Program-made: the position numbers and the translations under genes
In this document: piece by piece, positions 1 to 14,929 of the stretch
How the letters are laid out: every line of letters begins with the position of its first letter
How positions within the stretch are numbered: position 1 is the stretch's first letter
Source of the DNA: Cellulomonas flavigena DSM 20109
GTDB taxonomy: Bacteria > Actinomycetota > Actinomycetes > Actinomycetales > Cellulomonadaceae
DNA length: 64,000 nucleotides
Assembly: GCF_000092865.1 (NCBI RefSeq)
Contig: NC_014151.1
Span: 1,240,001 to 1,304,000 of the forward strand
Reading direction: 5' to 3'
Notes under the pieces: generated by a model
The model's input: only the letters and a program-made list of their open reading frames with translations
Told to the model about the DNA's origin: nothing
Databases searched by the model: none

Positions 1-52
1 GACGGACGGTCGCACCCGGGCGTGGCGGACCCGTACCGGGCCCGGGCGCGCC

Positions 53-1363
53 ATGATGTCCGCCGTGGACGACGCGACCCCGAACAGGCAGACCGCCCGT
101 CCCGGGCTCCGCGGCTGGCTGCGGGACCTGGGGGCGGTCGTCGCGCTCGGCGGGCGGCTGTGGGTCAGGTCGTGGCCGGTGCTGCTGCTCGTCGCGCTGC
201 TCGCGGTGGCGGGGCGCTACGCCGCCGGGTGGGCCGCGGTGAACGCCGCCGGGTACCACGGCGCGCTGGGGTGGGCCGTGCTCGTGCTCGCACCCCTGAG
301 CATGGTCGCCGGGATCGTCGCGATGCTGCACGTGCTGCGCCGCGACCTGCCCGACCTCGCGCGGGCCGACGCGTCCTCGTCCGACGGCAATGCGCCCGCG
401 CGCAGCCTGCTCGACGTGCTCGCCTCCGTCTTCGTGCCGTTCCTCGCGCTCTACGCGTCGTACGGGTACCTGGCCGAGGACCGCGGGCGCTTCTTCAACA
501 CGGCCGCCGCCCGGGAGTTCAACGAGGGCACGTGGCTGCTGGGCGAGGGGGCCGACTTCTCGTTCACCGAGCTCGCGACGGGCTGGGCGCTCGTCGCGGT
601 GGTCGTCGTCGCGGTCGTGCTGCGATGGCTGCTCGGGCGCTGGGAGAAGCACCGGCACAGCCGCCCCCTGGCGTTCGCCGGTGCGTATGTCGAGGCGTTC
701 TGGCTGCTCGTCGTCGCGGCGTACGTCACCGAGCTCCTCGGGGGGGTGTGGGCGTGGGTCGAGAGCCGCCGCGCCGTGGCGATCGTGCTGGACGCCTGGC
801 TGCGGTTCCTCGAGGCGATCGGGCCCGTGGCCGGGCCCGTCGACACCGTCGTCGACGCCGTGGCGGGAGTCCTGGGCAACCTCGACGACCTCGTCGTGAT
901 CCCGCTCGCCTGGCTGACCGTCGGTGCCGTCGTGTACGGGCACAAGCTGGCGGACCTGCCGAAGCGGAAGCCGGGCGGACCGGCGGCGTGGCGGCGGGTG
1001 CCGGCGCCGGTGCGGCGGTGGACCACGGAGGCCGCGGCGCCCGTCGTCGGGGACGTGCGCGGGCGGTTCCGCGCTCTGACGGACGGCTTGCGGCGCCTCG
1101 CCCTGGCGGGGCTGGGCCCGATGCTCGTCTTCGCCCTCGCGTTCCTCGTCGCGACGCGCGTCGAGGAGGGCCTCGCGCTGCTCGCACGGGCCACCACGGG
1201 GCCGCAGGACGTCGACACGTGGCTCGCGTTCGCGCCGATGGTCACGGCCGTCGCGACGGCAGTGGGCCTCACGCTGACGATGGCGCTGCTGGCGGCCGGT
1301 GTGCACCGGATGCTGGCCGGCCAGGCTGCGGTGTCGGAGCCGGCCGACGTCGCAGCGCCCTGA
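53..1363 (+). CDS. Polytopic membrane protein of unknown function
   Basis: A 436-residue protein rich in long hydrophobic stretches. I count about six or seven likely membrane segments: roughly residues 30-55, 60-85, 120-145, 175-200, 215-240, 285-310 and 350-380, plus a last one near 400-425. No catalytic motif or known family signature is visible. The ATG at 53 is followed by a second ATG at 56, and either could be used; no convincing Shine-Dalgarno precedes them. The gene converges on three coupled genes for single-span secreted-domain proteins (1383-3378), so a shared envelope role is possible but unproven. Codon use matches the neighbours. I do not recognise the family. Confidence 0.75.
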   Translation: MMSAVDDATPNRQTARPGLRGWLRDLGAVVALGGRLWVRSWPVLLLVALLAVAGRYAAGWAAVNAAGYHGALGWAVLVLAPLSMVAGIVAMLHVLRRDLPDLARADASSSDGNAPARSLLDVLASVFVPFLALYASYGYLAEDRGRFFNTAAAREFNEGTWLLGEGADFSFTELATGWALVAVVVVAVVLRWLLGRWEKHRHSRPLAFAGAYVEAFWLLVVAAYVTELLGGVWAWVESRRAVAIVLDAWLRFLEAIGPVAGPVDTVVDAVAGVLGNLDDLVVIPLAWLTVGAVVYGHKLADLPKRKPGGPAAWRRVPAPVRRWTTEAAAPVVGDVRGRFRALTDGLRRLALAGLGPMLVFALAFLVATRVEEGLALLARATTGPQDVDTWLAFAPMVTAVATAVGLTLTMALLAAGVHRMLAGQAAVSEPADVAAP

Positions 1364-1382
1364 CCTCGCCGCCCGTCCTGGG

Positions 1383-2023
1383 CTACCGGCCGACCTCGAG
1401 CAAGACGTGCTGCGGCATCTGCCACCACAGCACGACGTCCGTCACCTCGACGTCGGCGGGGACGACGAGGACGGGGGAGACCGACCACGTCGCGGGTCGC
1501 GGTGTCTCGGACCCCTCGGGTGCCGAGAGCGCGTCGTCCAGGTCGTCGCCGAGCGACGGCCACGGGCCGGTGGCGTCCTCCGGCACGCACGGCGACGTGG
1601 GTTGCCAGGCACCCCAGCCGTTCGACACGTAGTCGTACCGGGTGCCCGCGGCGTCCCGCACGGCCAGGTGGCAGCCGACGAGGGAGACGTCGGGCTCGGC
1701 CGCCAGCGTGAGGTCCACCTGCACCGCCCGTGTGCCCGGTGGCGGGTCCAGCCCGTCGGGCAGCGAGCGCGCGTCGCCCACCTCGTCCAGACGGACCTGC
1801 ACGTCGATCGGGTACGTGCTGCCGAGGCCGTCGCGGACGACCTGGTGGAAGGCCGCGGTGGCGCCGGGCGCGGCGGTGGTGGGGCGGCGCAGGTCCTGCT
1901 CCCACCACATCGTGCGGACGCGGTCGCCCGCCGAGGCGATCGTCAGCGCCAGGGCGAGCGGCAACGCCGCCAGCGCCCAGCGGTTGCGGCGCCACCAGCC
2001 GTCGGCGCGCGGCTCCGGGGTGC

Positions 2024-2027
<4 letters not shown>
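1383..2027 (-). CDS. Membrane-anchored extracellular-domain protein, third of a coupled trio
   Basis: A 214-residue protein with a basic N-terminus (RRNRW near residue 13), one membrane span (about residues 18-32) and an outside domain ending in VLLEVGR. It is a divergent paralogue of the two genes upstream: all three have the same plan of short basic N-terminus, one hydrophobic span and a beta-rich domain of about 150-180 residues. The ATG at 2027 overlaps the stop of the preceding gene as ATGA, so translation is probably coupled. The outer domain is reminiscent of DUF4352-type (telokin-like) domains, but the match is loose. It ends 19 bp from the convergent membrane-protein gene. Confidence 0.75.
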
Positions 2028-7211
<5,184 letters not shown>

Positions 7212-7302
7212 CGTCCACGCAGGAGCCGGACCGACCTCTCGTGCGCAGCTGGATCGCTCTCCCGCGCGGGGCCGGGGGTGGGTTGCGGGCGACGGGGAGG
7301 GG

Positions 7303-7325
7303 ATGCGCCCCGATACTGGGCGCAT
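7303..7325 (+). promoter_or_regulatory. Leaderless promoter inside a perfect inverted repeat
   Basis: A -10-like GATACT (7312-7317) sits six bases before the ATG at 7324. It lies in the loop of an 8-bp perfect inverted repeat, ATGCGCCC (7303-7310) and GGGCGCAT (7318-7325), whose right arm includes the start codon. It could be an operator, or a hairpin that masks the start. Confidence 0.5.
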
Positions 7326-7746
7326 GCTCTCGACCGACAACGCCCTCGCCCTGGAGGCCGCCGGCCTGCAGTGGCACCCGCGCCCCGGTGACCGCTTCGT
7401 GGTCCGCAGCGTCGACATGGGCGGTGAGGTCTTCACGATCTCCGAGATGGTCGTCGAGGCGCACGAGTACGAGACCGGCACGATCCTGGGTTTCAACGGC
7501 ACCACCGAGTGGGCGCTGGACTCCCTCGAGCTGGCCGATGCGCTGTGGCTGCCGCGCGAGGACCAGATGCGCGAGCTGCTCGGCGGCACGTTCCGCAGCC
7601 TCGCGCGCTCGACCGACGGGCGCTACCAGGTGCTCGTGGAGCTGCCGCACGGGCCCGAGCGGGTCTTCACGGCGGAGGACGCGGCCGACGCGTACGCCGA
7701 GGCGCTGCTCGCGCTCGTCAGTGCGGCGACGTCCCGGACCGTCTGA
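7324..7746 (+). CDS. Small conserved hypothetical protein of Micrococcales
   Basis: A 140-residue soluble acidic protein. The conserved-looking core is FNGTTEWALDS followed by ALWLPREDQMRELLGG. Similar short proteins are sometimes labelled pilus assembly protein CpaE in actinobacterial genomes, but I see no ATPase or receiver motif that would support this. ATG 7324 was chosen over an in-frame ATG at 7303 because GATACT lies six bases upstream of it. The stop at 7746 lies inside the convergent gene, giving a 29-bp tail-to-tail overlap. Confidence 0.75.
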   Translation: MLSTDNALALEAAGLQWHPRPGDRFVVRSVDMGGEVFTISEMVVEAHEYETGTILGFNGTTEWALDSLELADALWLPREDQMRELLGGTFRSLARSTDGRYQVLVELPHGPERVFTAEDAADAYAEALLALVSAATSRTV

Positions 7747-8458
7747 CCGCCGGCAGGTCGAGCGTCGCGATCTTCTGCCAGATCTTCGTCGACATGCCGC
7801 CCGTGACGTTCTCCACGGTGCTCACGGTGTCGAGCACCACGGGATCGGTCGACTCCTCGGCGCACAGCGCAGCGGCCTTCGCGACGAGGCTCAGCAGCTC
7901 GGTGCAGTAGTCGAGGTACGCCGCGAGGCCGTCGGCGTCGAGGTCGACGTCGACGGACTCCGCGGTCGCCCGGAAGGACGGGCGCAGGCGCTCGGGGTCC
8001 TTGGTGAGCTGGTGCATGTCGATGACGTGCGCGAGCGAGCGCAGCCGGTGCAGGCGACGCAGCGTCGCGGCACGCTGCAGCCGCCCCGGCACCGCGAGCA
8101 GGAACCACACGGCGATCCCGGCGAACACGGTGTCGTTGATGGCGCTCTCCAGCACCGGGAGCCACTCGAAGGCCCGCAGCGACGTCGCAGCGGCGATCGC
8201 GTCCCGCACCGCCATGGTCAGGGCGAACACGGTCGCGGCGACGACGAGCACGACGGCGGTGAGCGACGCGACGCGGGCGGCGTGCTCGTGCCGGCGCGTG
8301 CGGGCCTCCTGCTCGCCGACGTCGCGCACGAGCCCCGCGAGCTCGGCCGCGACGTGCCGCAGGTTGCGCTCGGGGAACCGCGCGGCGATGCGCGCGTGCA
8401 GGCGGTCGACGGTGGCGCGCACGGCCGCGGGGTCGAGGCGCTCGTAGCGTCCGGTCAC
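7718..8458 (-). CDS. Membrane protein with two central spans, unknown function
   Basis: A 246-residue protein. The cytoplasmic N-terminal part (about 55 residues) is followed by a span at about residues 60-80 (SLTAVVLVVAATVFALT), a second hydrophobic stretch near 103-122 (TVFAGIAVWFLLAVPG) and a soluble C-terminal half with DMHQLTKDP and the tail IWQKIATLDLPAVRR. No catalytic motif is seen. The GTG at 8458 is supported by TAGCGT (8471-8466) seven bases upstream; a GTG at 8467 lies inside that hexamer. It is divergent from gatC. Confidence 0.75.
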   Translation of the reverse strand: MTGRYERLDPAAVRATVDRLHARIAARFPERNLRHVAAELAGLVRDVGEQEARTRRHEHAARVASLTAVVLVVAATVFALTMAVRDAIAAATSLRAFEWLPVLESAINDTVFAGIAVWFLLAVPGRLQRAATLRRLHRLRSLAHVIDMHQLTKDPERLRPSFRATAESVDVDLDADGLAAYLDYCTELLSLVAKAAALCAEESTDPVVLDTVSTVENVTGGMSTKIWQKIATLDLPAVRRSGTSPH

Positions 8459-8538
8459 GGCCGTCACGCTAGCGTCGCACCCGCCCGCGCCGGGGGACGT
8501 CGCCACGGGGACGTCGCCCGGCGTCACCCGCCCACCAC

Positions 8539-8552
8539 TAGACTCACGGACC
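8539..8552 (+). promoter_or_regulatory. -10-like hexamer of the gatCAB operon
   Basis: TAGACT at 8539-8544 lies eight bases before the gatC ATG, compatible with transcription beginning at or next to the start codon. No -35 consensus is visible. Confidence 0.5.
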
Positions 8553-8849
8553 ATGTCCACCCTCTCCCGCGACGAGGTCGCGCGCGTCGCCGCGCTCGCC
8601 CGGATCGACCTGACACCGGCCGAGCTCGACCGGTTGGCGGGCGAGCTCGACGTCATCGTCGAGTCCGTCGCCCGTGTCTCCGAGGTCGCCACCCCGGACG
8701 TCCCTGCGACGAGCCACCCGCTGCCGCTGTCCAACGTGTTCCGTGCCGACGAGCCGGTCGCGCCGCTCGACCGCGAGGAGGTCCTCGCGCAGGCTCCCGC
8801 CGCGCAGGACGGCAAGTTCCTCGTCCCGCAGATCCTCGGGGAGGAGTGA
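8553..8849 (+). CDS. gatC: Aspartyl/glutamyl-tRNA amidotransferase subunit C
   Basis: The 98-residue small subunit of GatCAB, which converts Glu-tRNA(Gln) and/or Asp-tRNA(Asn) to the amidated forms. The family pattern is clear: [17 protein letters not shown] near the N-terminus, and then the [12 protein letters not shown] stretch and C-terminal [12 protein letters not shown] that wrap the A and B subunits. Length is normal. Only one base separates it from gatA, and gatB follows with a 1-bp overlap, so the three subunits are made from one operon. Confidence 0.95.
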   Translation: MSTLSRDEVARVAALARIDLTPAELDRLAGELDVIVESVARVSEVATPDVPATSHPLPLSNVFRADEPVAPLDREEVLAQAPAAQDGKFLVPQILGEE

Positions 8850-8850
8850 C

Positions 8851-10368
8851 GTGACCGACCTGACCCGGCTCACCGCGGCGGAGCTCGCGGAGCGACTGAC
8901 CGCGCGTGAGGTGACCAGCGTCGAGGCGACGCAGGCGCACCTCGACCGCATCGACGCCGTCGAGCCCGCCGTCCACGCGTTCCTGCACGTCGCGGACACC
9001 GAGGCGCTGGCCACCGCGGCCGACGTCGACGCGCGCCGCGCCGCCGGCGAGGAGCTGCACCCCCTGGCGGGCGTGCCGATCGCCGTCAAGGACGTCGTCG
9101 TCACCCGTGGCCTGCCGACCACCGCCGGCTCGCGCATCCTCGAGGGCTGGGTGCCCCCGTACGACGCGACGCTCGTCGAGAGGATCAAGGCGGCCGGACT
9201 GCCGATCCTCGGCAAGACGAACATGGACGAGTTCGCGATGGGCTCGTCGACCGAGCACTCGGGCTACGGCAACACGCACAACCCGTGGGACCTCGAGCGC
9301 ATCCCGGGCGGTTCGGGCGGCGGGTCCGCCGCGGCCGTGGCCGCGTACGAGGCGCCGCTCGCGATCGGCACCGACACCGGCGGATCGATCCGCCAGCCCG
9401 CGGCCGTCACCGGCACGGTCGGCGTCAAGCCCACCTACGGCAGCGTGTCCCGCTACGGTCTCGTCGCGCTGGCCTCGAGCCTCGACCAGGCCGGCCCCTG
9501 CACGCGCACGGTGCTGGACTCGGCGCTGCTCCACGAGCTCATCGGCGGGCACGACCCGCGCGACTCCACGTCGCTGACGGACCCGGCGACGGGCTACGTC
9601 GCCGCGGCCCGCGAGGGCGCGGCGGGCGATCTGCGGGGCGTGCGCGTCGGCGTCATCCGCGAGCTGCAGGGCGAGGGCTACCAGCCGGGTGTCATCGCGC
9701 GGTTCGAGGAGTCCCTCGACGCGCTGCGCACCGCCGGCGCCGACATCGTCGAGGTCTCCTGCCCGTCGTTCGCCTACGCGCTCGCCGCGTACTACCTCAT
9801 CCTGCCCGCGGAGGCGTCGAGCAACCTCGCGAAGTTCGACGGCATGCGCTTCGGCCTGCGCGTCGAGCCGAGCGAGGGTCCGGTGACGGCGGAGCGCGTC
9901 ATGGCGGCGACGCGCGGCCAGGGATTCGGCGACGAGGTCAAGCGCCGGATCATCCTCGGCACCTACGCCCTCTCGGCGGGTTACTACGACGCCTACTACG
10001 GCTCGGCGCAGAAGGTCCGCACGCTCATCCAGCGCGACTTCGCGGCGGCGTTCGAGCAGACCGACGTGCTGGTCTCGCCGACCGCGCCGACCACGGCGTT
10101 CAAGCTGGGCGAGAAGCTCGACGACCCGCTGGCGATGTACCTCAACGACGTCGCGACGATCCCGGCGAACCTCGCGGGCGTGCCGGGCATGTCGCTGCCG
10201 AACGGGCTGTCGGACGACGGCCTGCCCGTCGGGTTCCAGATCCTCGCGCCGGCGCGCGAGGATGCGCGGCTGTACCGCGTGGGAGCGGCGCTCGAGGCGC
10301 TGCTGGAGACGAGCTGGGAGGGCCCGCTGCTGGGCCGCGCCCCCGAGCTGGCCGGAGGGGCCGCCTGA
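8851..10368 (+). CDS. gatA: Glutamyl-tRNA(Gln) amidotransferase subunit A
   Basis: The 505-residue amidase-signature subunit, which hydrolyses glutamine to supply ammonia to GatB. The Ser-cisSer-Lys triad regions are visible: lysine in AVKDVVVT (about residue 78), the glycine/serine-rich loop [15 protein letters not shown] (about 153-167) and the nucleophile region [13 protein letters not shown] (about 172-184). GTG 8851 gives the expected N-terminus. The stop overlaps the gatB start as TGATG. Confidence 0.96.
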   Translation: MTDLTRLTAAELAERLTAREVTSVEATQAHLDRIDAVEPAVHAFLHVADTEALATAADVDARRAAGEELHPLAGVPIAVKDVVVTRGLPTTAGSRILEGWVPPYDATLVERIKAAGLPILGKTNMDEFAMGSSTEHSGYGNTHNPWDLERIPGGSGGGSAAAVAAYEAPLAIGTDTGGSIRQPAAVTGTVGVKPTYGSVSRYGLVALASSLDQAGPCTRTVLDSALLHELIGGHDPRDSTSLTDPATGYVAAAREGAAGDLRGVRVGVIRELQGEGYQPGVIARFEESLDALRTAGADIVEVSCPSFAYALAAYYLILPAEASSNLAKFDGMRFGLRVEPSEGPVTAERVMAATRGQGFGDEVKRRIILGTYALSAGYYDAYYGSAQKVRTLIQRDFAAAFEQTDVLVSPTAPTTAFKLGEKLDDPLAMYLNDVATIPANLAGVPGMSLPNGLSDDGLPVGFQILAPAREDARLYRVGAALEALLETSWEGPLLGRAPELAGGAA

Positions 10369-11879
10369 TGAGCACGAGCACGGACGTCGACCTGGTCGAC
10401 TACGACGACGCGGTGGCACGGTTCGACCCGGTCATCGGCATCGAGGTGCACGTCGAGCTGGGCACGCGCACCAAGATGTTCGACGGCGCCGAGCAGACGT
10501 TCGGCGAGGAGCCGAACACGCACGTCACGCCCGTGAGCCTCGGGCTGCCGGGTGCGCTCCCGGCGGTGAACGGCACCGCGGTGGAGTACGCGATCCGCAT
10601 CGGCCTGGCGCTGAACTGCTCGATCGCCGAGTCCTGCCGGTTCGCCCGGAAGAACTACTTCTACCCGGACGTGCCGAAGAACTTCCAGACGTCGCAGTAC
10701 GACGAGCCGATCGCCCACGACGGGTGGGTCGACGTCGAGCTGGCGGACGGCACGACGTTCCGCGTCGAGATCGAGCGCGCCCACATGGAGGAGGACGCCG
10801 GCAAGAACACGCACGTCGGCGGCGCCACCGGGCGCATCCACGGCGCCGAGTACTCGCTGGTCGACTACAACCGCGCGGGCGTGCCGCTCGTCGAGATCGT
10901 CACGCGGCCCATCACGGGCGCCGGCGCGCGTGCACCGGAGGTCGCGCGCGCGTACGTGCAGACGTTGCGCGACCTGTTCCGGGCGCTCGGCGTGTCCGAG
11001 GCCCGCATGGAGCGCGGCAACGTGCGCGCGGACGTCAACGTCTCGCTGCGGCCCACGCCCGAGTCCCCGCTGGGCACCCGGACCGAGACGAAGAACGTCA
11101 ACTCGTTCCGCTCGGTCGAGCGGTCCGTGCGCTACGAGATCAGCCGCCAGGCGGCCGTGCTCGACGCCGGCGCCGCCGTGGTCCAGGAGACGCGGCACTG
11201 GCACGAGGACACCGGCAGCACGACGTCCGGCCGCGTGAAGTCCGACGCCGAGGACTACCGGTACTTCCCGGAGCCCGACCTCGTCCCGATCGTCCCGGAC
11301 CGCGCGTGGGTCGAGGAGATCCGCGCCGCGCTGCCCGAGCTGCCCGCGGCGCGCCGCCGCCGCCTCCAGGGGGAGTGGGGCTACGCCGACGCCGAGATGC
11401 GCGACGTCGTCAACGCCGGGGCCGTCGAGCTCATCGAGGCCACCGTGGCCGCGGGCGCCGGCCCGGCCGCAGCGCGCAAGTGGTGGATGGGCGAGCTGGC
11501 CCGCACCGCCAAGCAGCAGGACGTCGAGCTGGCGGACCTGCCGATCACGCCCGCCCAGATCGGCGCGCTGCAGCAGCTCGTCGACTCCGGCCGCATCAAC
11601 GACAAGCTCGCGCGCCAGGTGCTCGAGGGTGTCCTGGCCGGTGAGGGCGACCCCGAGCACGTCGTCGTCGCGCGGGGCCTCGAGGTCGTCTCCGACGACG
11701 GCCCGCTGCTCGAGGCGATCGACGCCGCGCTCGCGGCGCAGCCGGACATCGCGGAGAAGATCCGCTCCGGCAACCTCGGGCCCGTCGGTGCCATCATCGG
11801 TGCCGTCATGAAGGCGACACGCGGCCAGGCGGACGCCGGCCGGGTGCGCGAGCTGGTCCTGGAGCGCGTCCAGGCCTGA
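10368..11879 (+). CDS. gatB: Aspartyl/glutamyl-tRNA amidotransferase subunit B
   Basis: The 503-residue kinase-like subunit that phosphorylates the mischarged aminoacyl-tRNA and transfers ammonia. Signature stretches are [13 protein letters not shown] (about residues 18-30), [15 protein letters not shown] (about 92-106) and, at the C-terminus, the GatB/YqeY tRNA-binding tail with [19 protein letters not shown]. Length is usual. It completes the gatCAB operon; a separate promoter follows for the next gene. Confidence 0.96.
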   Translation: MSTSTDVDLVDYDDAVARFDPVIGIEVHVELGTRTKMFDGAEQTFGEEPNTHVTPVSLGLPGALPAVNGTAVEYAIRIGLALNCSIAESCRFARKNYFYPDVPKNFQTSQYDEPIAHDGWVDVELADGTTFRVEIERAHMEEDAGKNTHVGGATGRIHGAEYSLVDYNRAGVPLVEIVTRPITGAGARAPEVARAYVQTLRDLFRALGVSEARMERGNVRADVNVSLRPTPESPLGTRTETKNVNSFRSVERSVRYEISRQAAVLDAGAAVVQETRHWHEDTGSTTSGRVKSDAEDYRYFPEPDLVPIVPDRAWVEEIRAALPELPAARRRRLQGEWGYADAEMRDVVNAGAVELIEATVAAGAGPAAARKWWMGELARTAKQQDVELADLPITPAQIGALQQLVDSGRINDKLARQVLEGVLAGEGDPEHVVVARGLEVVSDDGPLLEAIDAALAAQPDIAEKIRSGNLGPVGAIIGAVMKATRGQADAGRVRELVLERVQA

Positions 11880-12012
11880 GTGCCGTCGCCTGCGGCGTGC
11901 GTCGTGTCGGACCCCGGTCGTCCGGGTGTTTTGTACGATGCGACGCACGCCGGAGGGCAGACGGTGGCGGCACCCGCGCGTGGTGCCGGGGCCCGGCCTG
12001 ACGGAGGTAGCG

Positions 12013-12561
12013 ATGCAGAAGCCGACCCTGCAGGGCGAGATGATCGTCCTGCGTCCGATCCGGGCCGACGACGCCGAGGCGATGTGGGACATGCTCACCG
12101 ACCCGGAGGGCAACCGTCTGACGGGCACGACCCGGGTCTTCACGCACGAGGAGATCGACGCCTGGTGCGCGAGCCGTGAGCAGGCGCAGGGCCGCTACGA
12201 CTTCGCGGTGACGACCAGCGGCGACGACGAGTACCGCGGGGAGATCGTCCTCAACGACATCGACGAGGACGTCCGGTGCGCCGGGCTGCGCCTGGCGATG
12301 CGCCCCGCGTACCGCGGCCGTGGCTACGGCACCGAGGCGATCGAGCTGGTGCTGGGCTTCGCGTTCGACGGCCTCGACCTGCACCGCGTCGAGCTCGAGG
12401 CGCTGAGCATCAACACGCGGGCCGTGTCGCTGTACGAGAACATCGGGTTCCGTGTCGAGGGGCGCCGCCGGGACGCGTACCGCGACGGCGACGGGTGGTG
12501 CGACGCCGTCGTGATGTCGATGCTCGAGGACGAGTACCGGGCCGGTCGCCCGGGCGCATGA
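12013..12561 (+). CDS. RimJ/RimL-type GNAT acetyltransferase
   Basis: A 182-residue GNAT protein of the RimJ/RimL group, which acetylates protein N-termini, amino groups or small amines. The acetyl-CoA pocket region is LRLAMRPAYRGRGYGTEAI (about residues 94-112), and the C-terminal family end is NTRAVSLYENIGFRVEGRRRDAY (split across about 135-157). A Shine-Dalgarno GGAGGT at 12003-12008 supports ATG 12013. A -10-like TACGAT at 11934-11939 implies an untranslated leader of roughly 65 bases, unlike the leaderless genes nearby. It overlaps the next gene by ATGA. The substrate is unknown. Confidence 0.85.
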   Translation: MQKPTLQGEMIVLRPIRADDAEAMWDMLTDPEGNRLTGTTRVFTHEEIDAWCASREQAQGRYDFAVTTSGDDEYRGEIVLNDIDEDVRCAGLRLAMRPAYRGRGYGTEAIELVLGFAFDGLDLHRVELEALSINTRAVSLYENIGFRVEGRRRDAYRDGDGWCDAVVMSMLEDEYRAGRPGA

Positions 12562-13508
12562 CGGGCGTGCTCACCGCCACCGTCCCCGACGACGACCTCC
12601 TGGAGCGGCTCTCCGACCTGGCCTCGCAGCGCCGCGACGACCTGCGGCTCGTGCGCTGGGACATGACCGGGCCGCTCGACCCGGCCGCGGCGGCCGACGT
12701 CCGGCTCGTCGTCGTCCCGCACTACTTCGTCCGCCCCGAGGGCTTCGCGCTGCTGCGTGACCTCCCGCGGCTGCGGTACGTCCAGCTCCCCAGCGCGGGG
12801 TACGAGCACGCCCGCCCGTACCTGCCGCCCGGGATCGTGCTGTGCAACGGCCGCGGGGTGCACGACGCCGGCACGGCCGAGCTCGCCGTCGCCCTGACCC
12901 TCGCCGTGCAGCGCGACCTGCCGCGGGCCGTACGGGCGATGGCCGACCGGCGCTGGGACAACCCCTTCGGGCCGTCGCTCGCCGACCGGCGCGTGCTGGT
13001 GGTGGGGCAGGGGTCCGTCGGGCAGGCCGTCGTCGCGCGGTTCCGGCCCTTCGAGGTCGACCTCGTGCGCGTCGCGCGCACCGCCCGCGACGACGCGGAC
13101 GGGCACGTGCACGGTGTCGACGAGCTGCCCGACCTGCTGCCGGACGCCGACGTCGTCGTGCTCGCGATCCCGTTGTCGCGCACGTCGTACCACCTGCTCG
13201 ACGCCGCGGCCCTGGCGTGCATGAGGGACGGCGCGATCCTCGTCAACGTCGCGCGCGGCAAGGTCGTCGACACCGACGCGCTCCTCGCCGAGCTCACGGC
13301 CGGCCGGCTGCGGGCGGCCCTCGACGTCACCGACCCCGAGCCGCTGCCGCCCGACCACCCGCTGTGGCACGCACCCAACCTGCTGGTCACGGCCCACCAG
13401 GGCGGCAACACCGACGCGACGTACCCGCGCGTCGCGCAGCTCGTCCGGCGTCAGCTCACGGCGCTGCTGGAGGGTGGGGCGCCCGTCAACGAGGTCGCGC
13501 GGACGTGA
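12558..13508 (+). CDS. D-2-hydroxyacid dehydrogenase
   Basis: A 316-residue NAD(P)-dependent oxidoreductase of the D-isomer 2-hydroxyacid dehydrogenase family. The Rossmann loop is VLVVGQGSVGQAV (about residues 149-161). The family motif LVNVARGKVVDTDAL (about 229-243) carries the conserved Arg, followed by DVTDPEPLPPDHPLW with the catalytic Glu and by TAHQGG with the active-site His. The substrate cannot be read from sequence. ATG 12558 overlaps the acetyltransferase stop (ATGA), so the two are probably co-translated. It ends 22 bp from the convergent photolyase gene. Confidence 0.88.
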   Translation: MTGVLTATVPDDDLLERLSDLASQRRDDLRLVRWDMTGPLDPAAAADVRLVVVPHYFVRPEGFALLRDLPRLRYVQLPSAGYEHARPYLPPGIVLCNGRGVHDAGTAELAVALTLAVQRDLPRAVRAMADRRWDNPFGPSLADRRVLVVGQGSVGQAVVARFRPFEVDLVRVARTARDDADGHVHGVDELPDLLPDADVVVLAIPLSRTSYHLLDAAALACMRDGAILVNVARGKVVDTDALLAELTAGRLRAALDVTDPEPLPPDHPLWHAPNLLVTAHQGGNTDATYPRVAQLVRRQLTALLEGGAPVNEVART

Positions 13509-13530
13509 CCTCGTCACGCGACCTGACGTC

Positions 13531-14904
13531 TCAGCGTGCCCGCCGCGCGTGGTCGGCGAGCGCCACCTCCCGCTCGTGGGCGTGGTCGACGACCCGCTCG
13601 GGGTAGCCGGCCGGCAGCCCGCCGGGCAGCGTCCACGGCTCGTGCACCGCACGGTCCGGCACGTCGCGCAGCTCGGGGACCCAGCGCCGCACGTACGTCC
13701 CGTCGGGGTCGAACTTGCGTGCCTGCGTGACGGGGTTGAACACGCGGAAGTACGGCGCCGCGTCGCGCCCGGTGCCCGCGACCCACTGCCAGTTGAGCTG
13801 GTTCTGCGGCACGTCACCGTCCACGAGCCACTCCATGAAGTGCGCGGCACCGCGCTGCCAGGGCAGGTGCAGGTCCTTGACGAGGAAGGACGCGACGACC
13901 ATGCGGACCCGGTTGTGCACCCAGCCCTGTGCGCGCAGCTGCCGCATGCCGGCGTCCACCAGCGGGTACCCGGTGCGGCCGTCGGTCCAGGCCGCGAACG
14001 CACGGTCGGCCGGCGGGCCGGTCGCCCACGCGTCCTGCGGCACGACCTCGCGCAGCGACGTGCGCGCCGCGGCCGGGTGGTGCCACAGCACGTCGGCGTG
14101 GAACTCCCGCCAGGCGAGCTCCGAGCGGTAGGTGGCGACCGAGTCCGCGAGTGGGCCGCGCGCGCCGCGCCCGGCGTCGGCGAGGTCGGCGAGCAGGGTG
14201 CGCGGGTGGATCTCCCCGTGCTTGAGGTGCACCGACATCCACGACGTGACGTCGAGGTCCGGCCGGTTCCGGTCCACGTCGTAGCCTGCGAGGTCCTCGC
14301 GGACGAACGCGTGCCAGCGCTCGCGCGCGGCGCGCTCGCCGGCGGGGGGCAGCGTCACGTCCGTCGCCGGGGCGTCGGGCAGGCCGTCGGACGCGAGGGC
14401 CGCCCACGGCACGTCACGCGGGCGCGGTGCGGGCTCGTGCCAGCCGTGGTCGAGCCACGCGCCGCGGAACGGCGTGAAGACCTGGTACGGCCCGCCCTGG
14501 CCGGTGCGGAGCCGGCCCGGCGCGACGGCGTACGGGCAGCCGGTGCGCACGAGCGGGACGTCCAGCGCGGCCTCGACGGCCTCGTCCCGGCGTCGTCCGT
14601 ACGGCTCGGTCGCGGCGCTGACGTGCACCGAGCTCGCCCCGACCTGCCGCGCGACCGCGGGCACGACCCGGTCTGCCCGGCCGTGGCGCACCACGAGCCG
14701 GCCCCCCGTCGCCTCGTCGAGCGAGCGCAGCGACGCCGCCAGGTACGCCAGCCGCGGCGTCCCGGCGGCGCGCCACAGGGCGGGGTCGACGACGTACAGC
14801 GCGACGACCTCGTCACCCGCCGCCCGGGCCTCCGCGACCGCCGCGACGAGCGCGGGGTGGTCGGACAGGCGCAGGTCACGGCGGAACCAGCAGATCGTCG
14901 GCAC
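13531..14904 (-). CDS. phr: Deoxyribodipyrimidine photolyase (class I cryptochrome/photolyase family)
   Basis: A 457-residue flavoprotein that uses blue light to reverse UV-induced pyrimidine dimers. The N-terminus, TICWFRRDLRLSDHPAL, is typical of class I enzymes. The C-terminal FAD-binding domain has TGYPLVDAGMRQL, the WVHNRVRMVVASFL stretch and NWQWVAGTGRDAAPYFRVF followed by NPVTQARKFDP. GTG 14904 directly starts this motif-bearing N-terminus, and a TAGCGT hexamer (14915-14910) lies five bases upstream, consistent with a leaderless start. Longer in-frame extensions would have no family counterpart. Confidence 0.93.
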   Translation of the reverse strand: MPTICWFRRDLRLSDHPALVAAVAEARAAGDEVVALYVVDPALWRAAGTPRLAYLAASLRSLDEATGGRLVVRHGRADRVVPAVARQVGASSVHVSAATEPYGRRRDEAVEAALDVPLVRTGCPYAVAPGRLRTGQGGPYQVFTPFRGAWLDHGWHEPAPRPRDVPWAALASDGLPDAPATDVTLPPAGERAARERWHAFVREDLAGYDVDRNRPDLDVTSWMSVHLKHGEIHPRTLLADLADAGRGARGPLADSVATYRSELAWREFHADVLWHHPAAARTSLREVVPQDAWATGPPADRAFAAWTDGRTGYPLVDAGMRQLRAQGWVHNRVRMVVASFLVKDLHLPWQRGAAHFMEWLVDGDVPQNQLNWQWVAGTGRDAAPYFRVFNPVTQARKFDPDGTYVRRWVPELRDVPDRAVHEPWTLPGGLPAGYPERVVDHAHEREVALADHARRAR

Positions 14905-14929
14905 GCGGCACGCTAACCCGCCCGTGCGC

